Below, one piece after another: positions 54,606-62,630 of a stretch of DNA of 64,000 bases. Every line of letters starts with the position of its first letter. Position 1 is the first letter of the stretch. The DNA is from Chitinimonas prasina (GTDB lineage: Bacteria; Pseudomonadota; Gammaproteobacteria; Burkholderiales; Chitinimonadaceae): assembly GCF_030160395.1 (NCBI RefSeq), contig NZ_BSOG01000003.1, forward strand, positions 62,001-126,000, in the 5' to 3' direction. A program made the position numbers and the translations under genes. The notes under the pieces are model-generated. The model saw only the letters and a program-made list of their open reading frames with translations. It was not told the origin of the DNA and searched no databases.

Positions 54606-57053
54606 TCAATGGATGGCCGACATCAGGCTGAGCTGGCCGTCGCGGTAGCGCACGGCTTGCCCCACCCAGGTGGGATCGACCTGGGGTAGCACGGCGGCGG
54701 GCTTGCGTAGTTCGCGCAGCAGGGTGGCGCCGTGCGACAGGCGGCCACCCATAAGGGCGATGACGGCGCGGGCTTCGCGGTAGTGGGCATGGCGGCCGGG
54801 GTCCAGGGTGGCTTCCAGCAGGATGTCCTGGCCCAGTATGCCCTCGGCGGCACCGGGATAGATGACGAAACCCTGCGCCTGTGTGTGGTCGGCCTGGCCG
54901 TCTTGCCAGAAGGCGCCCGGCTGGGTGCGGCTGGCAGGATGTGGGGTGTACCAATAGGCGCGGTCGGGCTCGGGCATGGCGTGGTGCAAACGGAAAAAGA
55001 TGCGCATGAGGTTATCGCGGTACCACTCGCGTACCTGCAGATAGTAGCCGCGCATGCCGGGCAGGCCCAGGCGGTGGGCTAGCTGGATGGCACCGGTCCA
55101 GCGCGGGAAAGGCTGCAGGGGCAGGGCGGTGTAGGCGGGTCTTGGGGTGGCGGGGTCGGTCTCCCACGGCAGGCGGTGGGGCGCGTGGCCCAGCGTGGCG
55201 TAGGCGGTGGCTGGACGGCCCAACAAGCTGCCGCCGCTGCCGGCCAGGGCGGTGCCTATGCAGAGATTGCCTTGCACCACAAACACATAGAAGCGGCAGA
55301 ACCAGTCTGCCAGTTGCTGGCCGTTGGCTGCCTGGGCCCGTAGCTGATCCAGCTCGGCATCAAAGCGCTGCAGGCCGGCGGCGAGATCGGGCAGGGCGGC
55401 GCGGCTGCGTTGCTGCATGCGCCAGAACAAGGGCAGCTGGCGCAGCAATCTGGCTGGCCTTAGCCCCAGCTTGGGGGCGCTGCCACCGACCTCGTCGGCG
55501 TAGCGCTGCGAGGGCAGGCCCCAGTCGGCCAGCCGTGCCAGGAACAGGTCGTTGTTGATGTAGGAGGCATCGCCATAGCGGGCGGTAAAGGGCTCGGCAT
55601 CCTGCAGCACCCGGCCATCCCAGCGGGCCATGATGGCGGGTATGCTGCCGGCGGCGCGGCGCTGGGCGTATTCGACCAGGCGGCTGGGCTGCGGTGGCAG
55701 GATTTCGGCAATATTGGCGGCGGTCAGATGGCGGCGCCAGCCGTAGTCGCTGATGGGCCGGTATTGCAGCAGCCAGAGTTGCCGGCCGTCCCAGGCCCAT
55801 TCCACATCGCCATGCACATAGTGGAAGGCATGCAGTACTGCCTGCAGGAACTGCCACAGTGCCTGCTGGCTGAGGCCATGTTGGGTGGGGAAGTGGCGGC
55901 TGGCCCAGTCGCCACCCAGCCGTGACAGGATGGCGCGTTGGGGATTCAGTTGGCCGTCGGCCAGGCCGGCAAGATGGCCTTCCACCCATTCGACCTCGGC
56001 GGCCAGATGGCGGACGAAGGCGATGCCCGAGAGCACGGGGGCGACAAAGCGCTGCACGACCACTTCTTCCACACCAGACTGGCGCAGCAGGGCGATATGC
56101 TCGGCGACGGCGGTTCTGGGGAGCTGGAGATAGGTGGTGGAGAGCCCGGCATTGGCCTGGTCGGCCTGATCCTCGGCGTGGCTGGAGGAGCGGACGGCCC
56201 AGGTGGCGTCGGGCTGGCTGGCTAGCAAGGCGGCCACGCGTGGATCGTCGGCGTGGTTGACGCTGACGGCGGTGGGTACCGGCAGGCCGGCGAGCGCAGC
56301 CAGTTGCAGCCGGCCGCCCTTGCCGTGGGCCACGAAGCCTCGCTGGCCGGATTCCAGCCAGGCGACGAATTCGGTTGGCTGGTCTATCCAGGGGTAGTGG
56401 CCCCAGCCGGGCTGGATGCTGACGTGCAGGTCTGCCCGGGCCAGGATGGCCGACCAGGCCGAGGCCTGCTCGCGGCCCAGCATGGCATCGTGCTCTCCCC
56501 AGACCAGTTCCATGCTGTCGTTGATCCATTCCAGCAGGGGCAGGGCGGTATCGGCCCTTACCATGTCCCAATAGGGCAGGAAGGCGCGGCAGCGGCGATA
56601 GCCCATGCCCATGCGGCGGTATTGGGTGGCGGACCAGCGCTGGCGCGAAAACTTGTGTGCCAGCCAGTGCGGTTTGTAGGCCAACAGCCAGTAAGCCAGC
56701 AGGCGCATAGGCTTGGGTGCCATCAGGGCCGGCAGGCGACGTTGCCAGAGGAAGGCGCCAACCGGGGCCAGCAGCACAGTGCGCTGGAAATGGCCGGGCC
56801 GGCGGGCCAGTGCATGCATGACCAGGAGGGCATTGACCCCGACGGCGAAGATGTGACTGCCGGGCTGGGTGGCGGCCAGCAGCGCTTCGGCATAGCTGGC
56901 GAGATCGGGTAGCGGTGGCGCCGGGTTGTCGCCAAAGCCGGGCAGCTCCAGCGGCTGGGGATGGTAGTGGCGGAAATAGGGCAGGGCATCATTCCACCAG
57001 TCGGCGGCGCCACCATTGCCGGCCAGCAGGTAAAGGATGGGTTTAGCACTCAC
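54606..57053 (-). CDS. Fusion of alpha/beta-hydrolase-like domain with PEP-synthase-like ATP-grasp and phosphohistidine domains
   Basis: An 815-residue protein. Residues 1-240 look like an alpha/beta hydrolase (LYLLAGNGGAADWW, ELPGFGD, GHYPWIDQPTEF with a possible catalytic His219). The nucleophile elbow reads VGVNALLV, with Asn74 in place of Ser. Residues 250-435 form a PPDK_N/ATP-grasp domain (WAVRSSSHAED, GDVEWAWDG, LWLLQYRPI). Residues 725-790 form a PEP-utiliser mobile domain with the phosphohistidine motif GGRLSHGATLLREL (His774). It resembles rifampin phosphotransferase or PEP synthase architecture. It starts at GTG 57053, overlapping SRPBCC by 11 bp. Substrate unknown. Confidence 0.75.
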   Translation of the reverse strand: MSAKPILYLLAGNGGAADWWNDALPYFRHYHPQPLELPGFGDNPAPPLPDLASYAEALLAATQPGSHIFAVGVNALLVMHALARRPGHFQRTVLLAPVGAFLWQRRLPALMAPKPMRLLAYWLLAYKPHWLAHKFSRQRWSATQYRRMGMGYRRCRAFLPYWDMVRADTALPLLEWINDSMELVWGEHDAMLGREQASAWSAILARADLHVSIQPGWGHYPWIDQPTEFVAWLESGQRGFVAHGKGGRLQLAALAGLPVPTAVSVNHADDPRVAALLASQPDATWAVRSSSHAEDQADQANAGLSTTYLQLPRTAVAEHIALLRQSGVEEVVVQRFVAPVLSGIAFVRHLAAEVEWVEGHLAGLADGQLNPQRAILSRLGGDWASRHFPTQHGLSQQALWQFLQAVLHAFHYVHGDVEWAWDGRQLWLLQYRPISDYGWRRHLTAANIAEILPPQPSRLVEYAQRRAAGSIPAIMARWDGRVLQDAEPFTARYGDASYINNDLFLARLADWGLPSQRYADEVGGSAPKLGLRPARLLRQLPLFWRMQQRSRAALPDLAAGLQRFDAELDQLRAQAANGQQLADWFCRFYVFVVQGNLCIGTALAGSGGSLLGRPATAYATLGHAPHRLPWETDPATPRPAYTALPLQPFPRWTGAIQLAHRLGLPGMRGYYLQVREWYRDNLMRIFFRLHHAMPEPDRAYWYTPHPASRTQPGAFWQDGQADHTQAQGFVIYPGAAEGILGQDILLEATLDPGRHAHYREARAVIALMGGRLSHGATLLRELRKPAAVLPQVDPTWVGQAVRYRDGQLSLMSAIH

Positions 57054-57483
57054 GGGTGTGTTCCAGATAGCGTTGCAGGGCCTGCAGTCGGCGTTTTGTT
57101 TCCCAGCTGAAGTACCGCAGCATCAAGGGTTCCAACCAGCCCCACCCACGTGCAGCCTTGATCTGGTAGCGGAAGTTGGCGGTGACTTGCTGCTCGCCGG
57201 TCTCGACAAATGCCCAGGTGCCGGCAAAGGTGGCCAGTACCCGCGGACCTTTCAGCATCCTGATGGCGGCCCGTTCCGGCGGTAGCCAGGCGACGTACTC
57301 GACCACCATGGTCATGCCGTGCCAAGCAGTGACGGTGATGATACGGCGACCATCGGTGGTGGACTCGCTCTCTAGCTTGGCGGCGAAGGGATCCCACTGC
57401 TGGCGCAGGGCGTAGTCCTGGGAGGTATGGAAGGCGATGGCCTGCCTGCAGCGCAGGGTGGCGCGATGTTCGACGATGGGCAT
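57043..57483 (-). CDS. SRPBCC (START-like) family protein
   Basis: A 146-residue protein with a START/polyketide-cyclase-like pattern: HRATLRCRQAIAFHTSQDY, QWDPFAAKLES, TVTAWHGMTMVVEYV, GTWAFVETGEQQVTANFRY. Such folds bind hydrophobic ligands. ATG 57483 was chosen; an earlier in-frame start at 57507 would read into the family-A repeat. It overlaps the downstream fusion gene by 11 bp. Probable lipid or small-molecule binding partner in the cluster. Confidence 0.75.
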   Translation of the reverse strand: MPIVEHRATLRCRQAIAFHTSQDYALRQQWDPFAAKLESESTTDGRRIITVTAWHGMTMVVEYVAWLPPERAAIRMLKGPRVLATFAGTWAFVETGEQQVTANFRYQIKAARGWGWLEPLMLRYFSWETKRRLQALQRYLEHTREC

Positions 57484-57498
57484 GGCGTTGACCCTCTT

Positions 57499-57605
57499 AT
57501 AAAACACTTCCGACGTTGTTGCACATGCTTGTCGTACTTGTGTACTGCCTGCTGCGCGCGATTGCGATGGCGCGTCTGGCCAGAACCGCTACGCTGGGCT
57601 TGGCT
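57499..57605. repeat. Inverted-repeat element, family A, copy 3 (diverged)
   Basis: About 107 bp sharing ACTTC..CGTTGTTG, CTTG.CGTAC, GTACTG, CTGCGCGCG and GGCCAGAACCGCTACGCTGGG with copies 1 and 2. The terminal repeats are degenerate. It lies between the DUF4166 and SRPBCC genes and encodes the last codons of DUF4166. Confidence 0.65.
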
Positions 57606-58125
57606 CTGTCTCCGGTTGCAGCCAGCCGCAATAGTGCAGCAAGCGATGTGGGCCGAGGCCGATGGTGACATCAAAATGGAAGCGGTCGGCCACCGCCCAT
57701 TCGCGTGCCTGTACCTGCAGCGACAGGAACGCTGGCAGGGGTAGGCCCAAAAAGCGGGTGTGGTGGCTGCGCTGATGCAGGCCGTAGGCGTCTACCTGGT
57801 TGCGCAGCAGCAGACGCAGGGGGCCGAATGATTCACTGAGCCCCATGGGGTGCTGGCGCTGTTGCGAGACCATGGCACGGCTACCGAAGTAACGCTGCCA
57901 GGATTCACTTTGGCCCTGCGCCACCAGCCGCACGGCAATAGCCAGCTGCTTGCCTTCGGCGGGCAGGCGTGCCAGCCAGAGCAGGCTGCGCAGCAGGGGA
58001 CAGGGGCTCCAGCTGACATCGACCTGGCCGCGCCACCAAGGCCCTGGCTGGTCATGGAAGGCTTGCAGCAGCGGGGGCAGGTGGCGGTAGTCGGGGCCGA
58101 GGGCGGTTTGGTAGAGCGTGGGCAT
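57589..58125 (-). CDS. DUF4166 family protein
   Basis: A 178-residue protein: YQTALGPDYRHLPPLLQAFH at the start, SESWQRYFGSRAMVS in the middle, and ADRFHFDVTIGLGPHRLLHYCGWLQPE near the end, all characteristic of DUF4166. The family is uncharacterised and often found with SDR/DoxX proteins. The last five residues (EPSPA) are encoded inside the family-A repeat, so the native C-terminus may have been replaced. ATG 58125 starts 32 bp after the SDR gene. Confidence 0.8.
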   Translation of the reverse strand: MPTLYQTALGPDYRHLPPLLQAFHDQPGPWWRGQVDVSWSPCPLLRSLLWLARLPAEGKQLAIAVRLVAQGQSESWQRYFGSRAMVSQQRQHPMGLSESFGPLRLLLRNQVDAYGLHQRSHHTRFLGLPLPAFLSLQVQAREWAVADRFHFDVTIGLGPHRLLHYCGWLQPETEPSPA

Positions 58126-58157
58126 GGTGGGCTAGTCGCTGGCTGGGTAGGCGGGCT

Positions 58158-59597
58158 TCAGATCAGCGCCCGCAAGGCGCCTGCCAGGGTGGGATAACGG
58201 AAGACATAACCTTGCGACTGCAGGCGGTGTGGCACAACGCGCTGGCCATCGAAGAACAGCTGGGCCATCTCGCCCATGACTAGGCGCAAGGGGGCGGCCG
58301 GCAGGTGCAGGAAAACCGGCCTATGCATCAGTCTGCCTATGGTCTGGGCAAAGTCGGCCTGACTGATGGCCTCGGGCGCGACCGCATTGTAGGTGCCCTG
58401 CATGGTGCCGTCGCCCAGTGCTCTGGCGATCATGCCTAGTACATCGTCGCGGTGTACCCAGCTCATGATCTGGCGGCCATTGCCCATGCGGCCACCCAGC
58501 CCGAAGCGATGGGGCAGCAGCAGGGGAAGCAGGGCGCCGCCGGGGCCGAACACCAGGCCTAGCCGCAGGGTGACCAGGCGCAGGCCCTGGCGCTGCGCAG
58601 GCTGGGCGGATTCCTCCCAACGGGCGCACAGTTCGGTCATGAAACCCTGGCCGGCGCGGCTGTCTTCGTGCAGCAGCTCGTCGGCCGGCCGCACGCCGTA
58701 GTAGCCTATGGCCGACGCCTGTATCCAAGTGGCGGGCTTGTGGGTGGCCCTTGCCAGCCACGCTTGCAGGGCCTGGGTGGTGCCCACCCGGCTGGCCAGC
58801 AATTGCGCCTTGCGCTGGGGGCTCCAGCGTGGGCCGACCACCGGTGCGCCGGCCAGGTTGATGATGGCGTCGAACTGCTCGGCGCTGTGCAACTGGTCCA
58901 GCGCGGGCACGCAGCGGGCGCGGCCGTGAAACAGATAGGCGGCATTCAGGGGATCACGCGCCAGCACGGTGACATTGTGGCCGGCTGCCAGCAGCTGCGA
59001 TACCAGGGCTTCGCCGATAAAGCCGGTGCCACCGGTTACCAACACCCTTTGATGGGGCAGGTCGGCAAACGGGTTGGGGGTGGCGGCGGCCTGCCCCAGC
59101 TTGCGGGCGGCCAGTGCATCGCGCACGCCCGAGAGGGCTATGCCGGCAGCAAACAGGCTGAGCAGACAACCACGCCAGCCGGTATCGAGGCTGACCAGGG
59201 CGCTGGGCAGGCTGGCCCAGTCGGCCAATTGCCAGGCATACAGCCCGAACAGGGCGCCGCCGTTGATGGCCAGCACGGTATGCAACACGCGTTCGGTGCT
59301 GGGGAGCTTGCGGCTGTTGTCTTCCACCACGAAATCCCACAGGGTGAGGCCGACTTCGACCAGCACCAGGGCGGCAATGGCCGCAACCCAGAGGCCATGG
59401 AACCCTACGTGGGCCAGGGCGGCGAAGACCACGCCGTAGAGCAGGGCGCGGACGGCATGCAGGGTCAGCTCCTTGCGGGCGCCGGGGCGCTGCGGCAAGC
59501 CGACGGTCAGTTCGTGGTGGTACAGGGTATCGAAGGCGCCCATCAAGCCCTGCAGTATCAGCAGGTTGAGGACCCAGTCCAATGGTGTGGCAAACAT
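58158..59597 (-). CDS. TIGR01777-family SDR epimerase with N-terminal membrane domain
   Basis: A 479-residue protein. The first 165 residues contain about four hydrophobic helices (LLILQGLMGAFDTLYHHEL, ALLYGVVFAALAHVGF, LWVAAIAALVLVEVGLTLWD, LHTVLAINGGALFGLYAW). An extended SDR domain follows, with the NAD(P)-binding VLVTGGTGFIGEAL, IINLAGAPV, SAIGYYG and the C-terminal DUF1731-like region. Fusion to membrane helices is uncommon for TIGR01777 proteins, which are otherwise soluble. It is in the middle of the cluster between DUF2269 and DUF4166. Confidence 0.82.
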   Translation of the reverse strand: MFATPLDWVLNLLILQGLMGAFDTLYHHELTVGLPQRPGARKELTLHAVRALLYGVVFAALAHVGFHGLWVAAIAALVLVEVGLTLWDFVVEDNSRKLPSTERVLHTVLAINGGALFGLYAWQLADWASLPSALVSLDTGWRGCLLSLFAAGIALSGVRDALAARKLGQAAATPNPFADLPHQRVLVTGGTGFIGEALVSQLLAAGHNVTVLARDPLNAAYLFHGRARCVPALDQLHSAEQFDAIINLAGAPVVGPRWSPQRKAQLLASRVGTTQALQAWLARATHKPATWIQASAIGYYGVRPADELLHEDSRAGQGFMTELCARWEESAQPAQRQGLRLVTLRLGLVFGPGGALLPLLLPHRFGLGGRMGNGRQIMSWVHRDDVLGMIARALGDGTMQGTYNAVAPEAISQADFAQTIGRLMHRPVFLHLPAAPLRLVMGEMAQLFFDGQRVVPHRLQSQGYVFRYPTLAGALRALI

Positions 59598-59637
59598 GAT
59601 GTGTTTCCTATGAAGCAGTATTTGGAAAAGCGAGCCC

Positions 59638-60108
59638 TTACCAGGCCATGGGCTTGTGCACCATCAGCCAGTAGACAACGATCAGGGCACTGAAGGCGGG
59701 GAAGCCGAGTACAGTCCAGATTCGTTCGTAACGCCAGTAGCTGGGCGGCAGCGGGGTGTTGTCGCGTGCGGCGTGCTGGGCCATGTCGCGCATGCGGAGC
59801 TGCAGCCACACCACGGGCACCCAGCAGGCGCCGGCCAGGGCGTAGAGGGCGATGGAGGCGACGATCCAGAACGAATCCATGGGGAAGCCGGCCAGGTGGA
59901 TCATCCACACTCCGGAGAGCGGCTGGATGATGACGGCGGGGGTGGTGAACCACCAGTCGGCGCGGGCAACCCAGCGGGTGACCACGGCGATGGCCTGGAC
60001 ATTGCCGCTGCGGTTGGCAAAGAACATATAGAAGGCGGTGCCAAAGCCGGTGCCGAACATAAAGGTGGCCGAGAGTATGTGCAGCCACTTGAGGGTGAGG
60101 TAGTCCAT
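59638..60108 (-). CDS. DUF2269 integral membrane protein
   Basis: A 156-residue protein with four helices: LTLKWLHILSATFMFGTGFG at the N-terminus, then WWFTTPAVIIQPLSGVWMI, IVASIALYALAGACWVPVV and a C-terminal FSALIVVYWLMVHK. It matches DUF2269, small membrane proteins of unknown function with conserved histidines in the first helix. It starts at ATG 60108, two bases after the stop of the upstream SDR-DoxX gene, so it is coupled to it. Confidence 0.85.
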   Translation of the reverse strand: MDYLTLKWLHILSATFMFGTGFGTAFYMFFANRSGNVQAIAVVTRWVARADWWFTTPAVIIQPLSGVWMIHLAGFPMDSFWIVASIALYALAGACWVPVVWLQLRMRDMAQHAARDNTPLPPSYWRYERIWTVLGFPAFSALIVVYWLMVHKPMAW

Positions 60109-60110
60109 GA

Positions 60111-61382
60111 TCAGCTCGCTTTGCGGGTGGCGGGAGTAAGGGCGGTCAGCAAGCCCAGCAGGGCCAGGATGGGCAGGTTTTTGCTGATGGGGCCGAAGGG
60201 GTGCAGCCACCATTGCGGCAGAAGTAGGCTGATAAAGAGGGTGTAGCTCAGGATCAGCGCGATCTGTGCCTGCCATAGCCGGCGATGGGGATGGCTGAGG
60301 GTGAGTAGGCCCAGGATCAGATCCAACCCTGCGCCGCCCCAGAGCGCTGCCGGGTGCCAGGCGGCGGGCAGGCCAGCATCGGCCAGTAGTTGCAGTCCCA
60401 GCGGCGCTTGCTGGATGGAAACGATTGCCGTCAGTAGCCAGACGAACGCCAAGGCCAGGCGTAGCCAGGGCTGCCAAGCGGCGATGACGGCTGCACTGCG
60501 CAGGGCGGGATGGCTGTAGGCCGGTGGTGGGTGCATGGGGCGGCCCAGCAACTGCTGGATGGGGCCGGCATCAGCGCAACTGCCGGCTCGCAGCATGCTG
60601 AGGCTGGCTGGGTTGAGCAGGCTGCCTGGGCACAGGGCGGCCAAGTGGCTGATGCCGCTTACCCAAAGGGCCGGGAGGGCAATGACGGGGGCGCGCGCCA
60701 TGCCCATGCCGCTCCGCAGCGCCTGCAGGTAATCATGCCAGGGCAAGGCCTGCGGGCCGACCGCTGCCAGGGTGATGCGGCCGAGGGTGGGGCGGTGGAT
60801 CAACTGGAGCAAGGTATCCACCAGATCGGCCAGATGGATGGGCTGTACCGGGCCGGCATCGGCTGGCACCAGCAGGCAGGGCTGGGCCGCCATCTGGCGG
60901 AACAGGGTGCTGCTGCTGCCCTGGTCGGCGTATACCAGCGAGGGCTGCACGATGGCCCAGTCCAGCGGTGCGGTACGCAGCACGGCATCGGCCGCGGCCT
61001 TGCTGCGCCAGTAGGCGGTGGCGGCCTGCGGGTGGGCACCCAGGGCCGAGAGTTGGATGACCCGTTCCACCCCGGCCACGATGGCGGCGTTGAACAGGGC
61101 GATGGGGGCCTGGGTGTGGAGGTGGGCGAAAGTCTGGCTACCGGTCTCGGCAAAGATGCCCACGGTGTTGATGACCAGGTCGATGCCGTCCAGCAGCGGT
61201 AGCCAGTCGTCTTCGTTCAGAAGTGTGGCCATATCGGCGGCATGCCAGTGCAGTTGGCCGACTGCTGCCGTGTTGGCAGGGGGGCGACGGCACAGGGCGT
61301 GTACCGTGTGGCCCTGTGCCAGGAGCCGGGGGAGCAAAGCACTGCCAACTAGGCCGCTGGCGCCGGTAAGCAGGATGTCCAT
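60111..61382 (-). CDS. NAD(P)-binding SDR protein fused to a DoxX-like membrane domain
   Basis: A 423-residue protein. The N-terminal 290 residues are an atypical/extended SDR (ILLTGASGLVGSALLPRLLA, VINTVGIFAE, LSALGAHPQAATAYWRSKAA). The C-terminal 125 residues have four helices resembling DoxX (LRLALAFVWLLTAIVSIQQA, AALWGGAGLDLILGLLTLSH, ALILSYTLFISLLLPQWW). Such SDR-DoxX fusions are often annotated as NADH-dependent membrane reductases or oxidoreductases. The start ATG 61382 lies 29 bp downstream of the second operator copy. Confidence 0.82.
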   Translation of the reverse strand: MDILLTGASGLVGSALLPRLLAQGHTVHALCRRPPANTAAVGQLHWHAADMATLLNEDDWLPLLDGIDLVINTVGIFAETGSQTFAHLHTQAPIALFNAAIVAGVERVIQLSALGAHPQAATAYWRSKAAADAVLRTAPLDWAIVQPSLVYADQGSSSTLFRQMAAQPCLLVPADAGPVQPIHLADLVDTLLQLIHRPTLGRITLAAVGPQALPWHDYLQALRSGMGMARAPVIALPALWVSGISHLAALCPGSLLNPASLSMLRAGSCADAGPIQQLLGRPMHPPPAYSHPALRSAAVIAAWQPWLRLALAFVWLLTAIVSIQQAPLGLQLLADAGLPAAWHPAALWGGAGLDLILGLLTLSHPHRRLWQAQIALILSYTLFISLLLPQWWLHPFGPISKNLPILALLGLLTALTPATRKAS

Positions 61383-61410
61383 GATGGCTCCGGGTGTTTT
61401 CGTTGCGGCA

Positions 61411-61430
61411 ATTTCTGTAAAGACAGAAAT
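61411..61430. promoter_or_regulatory. GbsR-cluster operator, copy 2
   Basis: ATTTCTGT-AAAG-ACAGAAAT is a perfect 8-bp inverted repeat with a 4-bp centre, identical in arms and spacing to the site over the gbsR promoter. It lies between DUF393 and SDR-DoxX, implying a second regulated promoter. Confidence 0.75.
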
Positions 61431-61445
61431 AGATTGCCAAATTTT

Positions 61446-61838
61446 TTAGCGATAGCGAGTGGCGCAGACGCCATCGGTGCAGGTGAAGCCCATCATTTCG
61501 CTGGCACGGTAGCGGTTGCGGGCAAACCAGCGGTACAGGCTGCGCCACAGGGGCTTGGTGACGCCTATGGTCAGCGGCCATACCAGCCAGGCCCGGCCTA
61601 CCGCAGTATAGGCAGCGGCGATGCAGTCGATGCCGACCAGCATCCTGCCTTGGTCATCGAGGCCATGCAGTTCGGCATCCAGGGCTGCAAGGGTGACGCC
61701 GTAGCGGGCGGCGTCGAAGCCTTCGGCGTGCATATCGCTGAAAGCCAGGCGGCCGTGCCTATCCAGTCGGGCCAGGCGGCGCATTTCGGCGGCGCAGAGG
61801 GGGCAGCGGCTATCGTAGAACAGGGTGAGGGTAGTCAT
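61446..61838 (-). CDS. DUF393 (DCC) protein of the GbsR cluster
   Basis: A 130-residue protein with the DCC motif LFYDSRCPLCAAEMRRL and a C-terminal half LTIGVTKPLWRSLYRWFARNR, followed by a cysteine pair FTCTDGVC. It is shorter than the paralogue at 50604-51014 and only weakly similar. ATG 61838 was chosen because it starts at the conserved region. It follows gbsR by 16 bp and is probably in the same transcript. Confidence 0.83.
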   Translation of the reverse strand: MTTLTLFYDSRCPLCAAEMRRLARLDRHGRLAFSDMHAEGFDAARYGVTLAALDAELHGLDDQGRMLVGIDCIAAAYTAVGRAWLVWPLTIGVTKPLWRSLYRWFARNRYRASEMMGFTCTDGVCATRYR

Positions 61839-61854
61839 GGTGCTTACTCGCTTG

Positions 61855-62400
61855 TCAGGGTAGGTCGTTGCTGTCATCGGTGCTCAGGAAGCGGGCCATC
61901 TTGCCGCCCATCTTCAAAAAGCGCTTGAGCGTGGGGGGAGGCAGGCCTTTGAAGTCTTCGTAGGCGCGCATCAGGTCTTCCATAAAGCTCAGTACCTCAT
62001 CCATGCGGGCGCGGGTGACGGCATCGAGTTCGCGGTCGCCATCGGCTTCCAGCGAGCACTCGCGCAGTACCGTCAGGGTCGGGTCCAGCTCGCGCTTCTT
62101 GCGCTCTTCCATCACCACCCTGAAGATTTCCCAGACATCCTGATGGGCCACGAAGTGATCCCGGCGGTCGCCCAGATTGTGGGTCACCCGGGTCAGGCCC
62201 CAGCTCTGCAGCTCCTTGAGGCTGGTGCTGACATTGGAGCGGGCGACGCCCAGGGTCTCGCTGATTTCCTCGGCATGCAGCGGATGTGGGCTGAGGAAGA
62301 GCAGGGCGTGGATCTGGGCGACGGTGCGGTTGACACCCCAGCGGGTGCCCATTTCGCCCCAGTGGAGGATGTATTTCTGTGCGGTGGGGCTGAGCTTCAT
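61855..62400 (-). CDS. GbsR/MarR-type transcriptional regulator
   Basis: A 181-residue DNA-binding protein. The winged-helix region EEISETLGVARSNVSTSLKE then LQSWGLTRVTHNLGDRRDHFVA matches GbsR-like MarR proteins; the following helices form the dimer and effector part. ATG 62400 was chosen; the operator and promoter lie immediately upstream at 62412-62460. It heads the eight-gene minus-strand cluster and probably represses it. The effector is unknown. Confidence 0.88.
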   Translation of the reverse strand: MKLSPTAQKYILHWGEMGTRWGVNRTVAQIHALLFLSPHPLHAEEISETLGVARSNVSTSLKELQSWGLTRVTHNLGDRRDHFVAHQDVWEIFRVVMEERKKRELDPTLTVLRECSLEADGDRELDAVTRARMDEVLSFMEDLMRAYEDFKGLPPPTLKRFLKMGGKMARFLSTDDSNDLP

Positions 62401-62411
62401 GATGTATTCAG

Positions 62412-62435
62412 TAATTTCTGTCGTTACAGAAATTA
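62412..62435. promoter_or_regulatory. GbsR-cluster operator, copy 1
   Basis: TAATTTCTGT-CGTT-ACAGAAATTA is a perfect 10-bp inverted repeat with a 4-bp centre. It overlaps the -10 box of the gbsR promoter, as expected for autorepression. Confidence 0.8.
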
Positions 62436-62460
62436 AATACGAAACAGGCAGCCGGGTCAA
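62432..62460 (-). promoter_or_regulatory. Promoter of the gbsR cluster
   Basis: On the minus strand TTGACC (62460-62455), a 17-bp spacer and TTTAAT (62437-62432) make a good sigma-70 promoter whose -10 region lies within the operator. Confidence 0.7.
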
Positions 62461-62630
62461 GCTGGATTGATGGGCGGGGAGGAGGCGGGAGGGGGCTGCC
62501 TATTGTGGTGGCAAGCGCTGGAACCAAGCAGGATGAGGGATGAAGGGGGCCGGTGCGGCAGCCGCGGGGTGGCCAGGCGGTCTGCGCCGCTAGCCCGTTC
62601 GCTGCGCCGGGCCTATTGCGGCGGCCCTAT

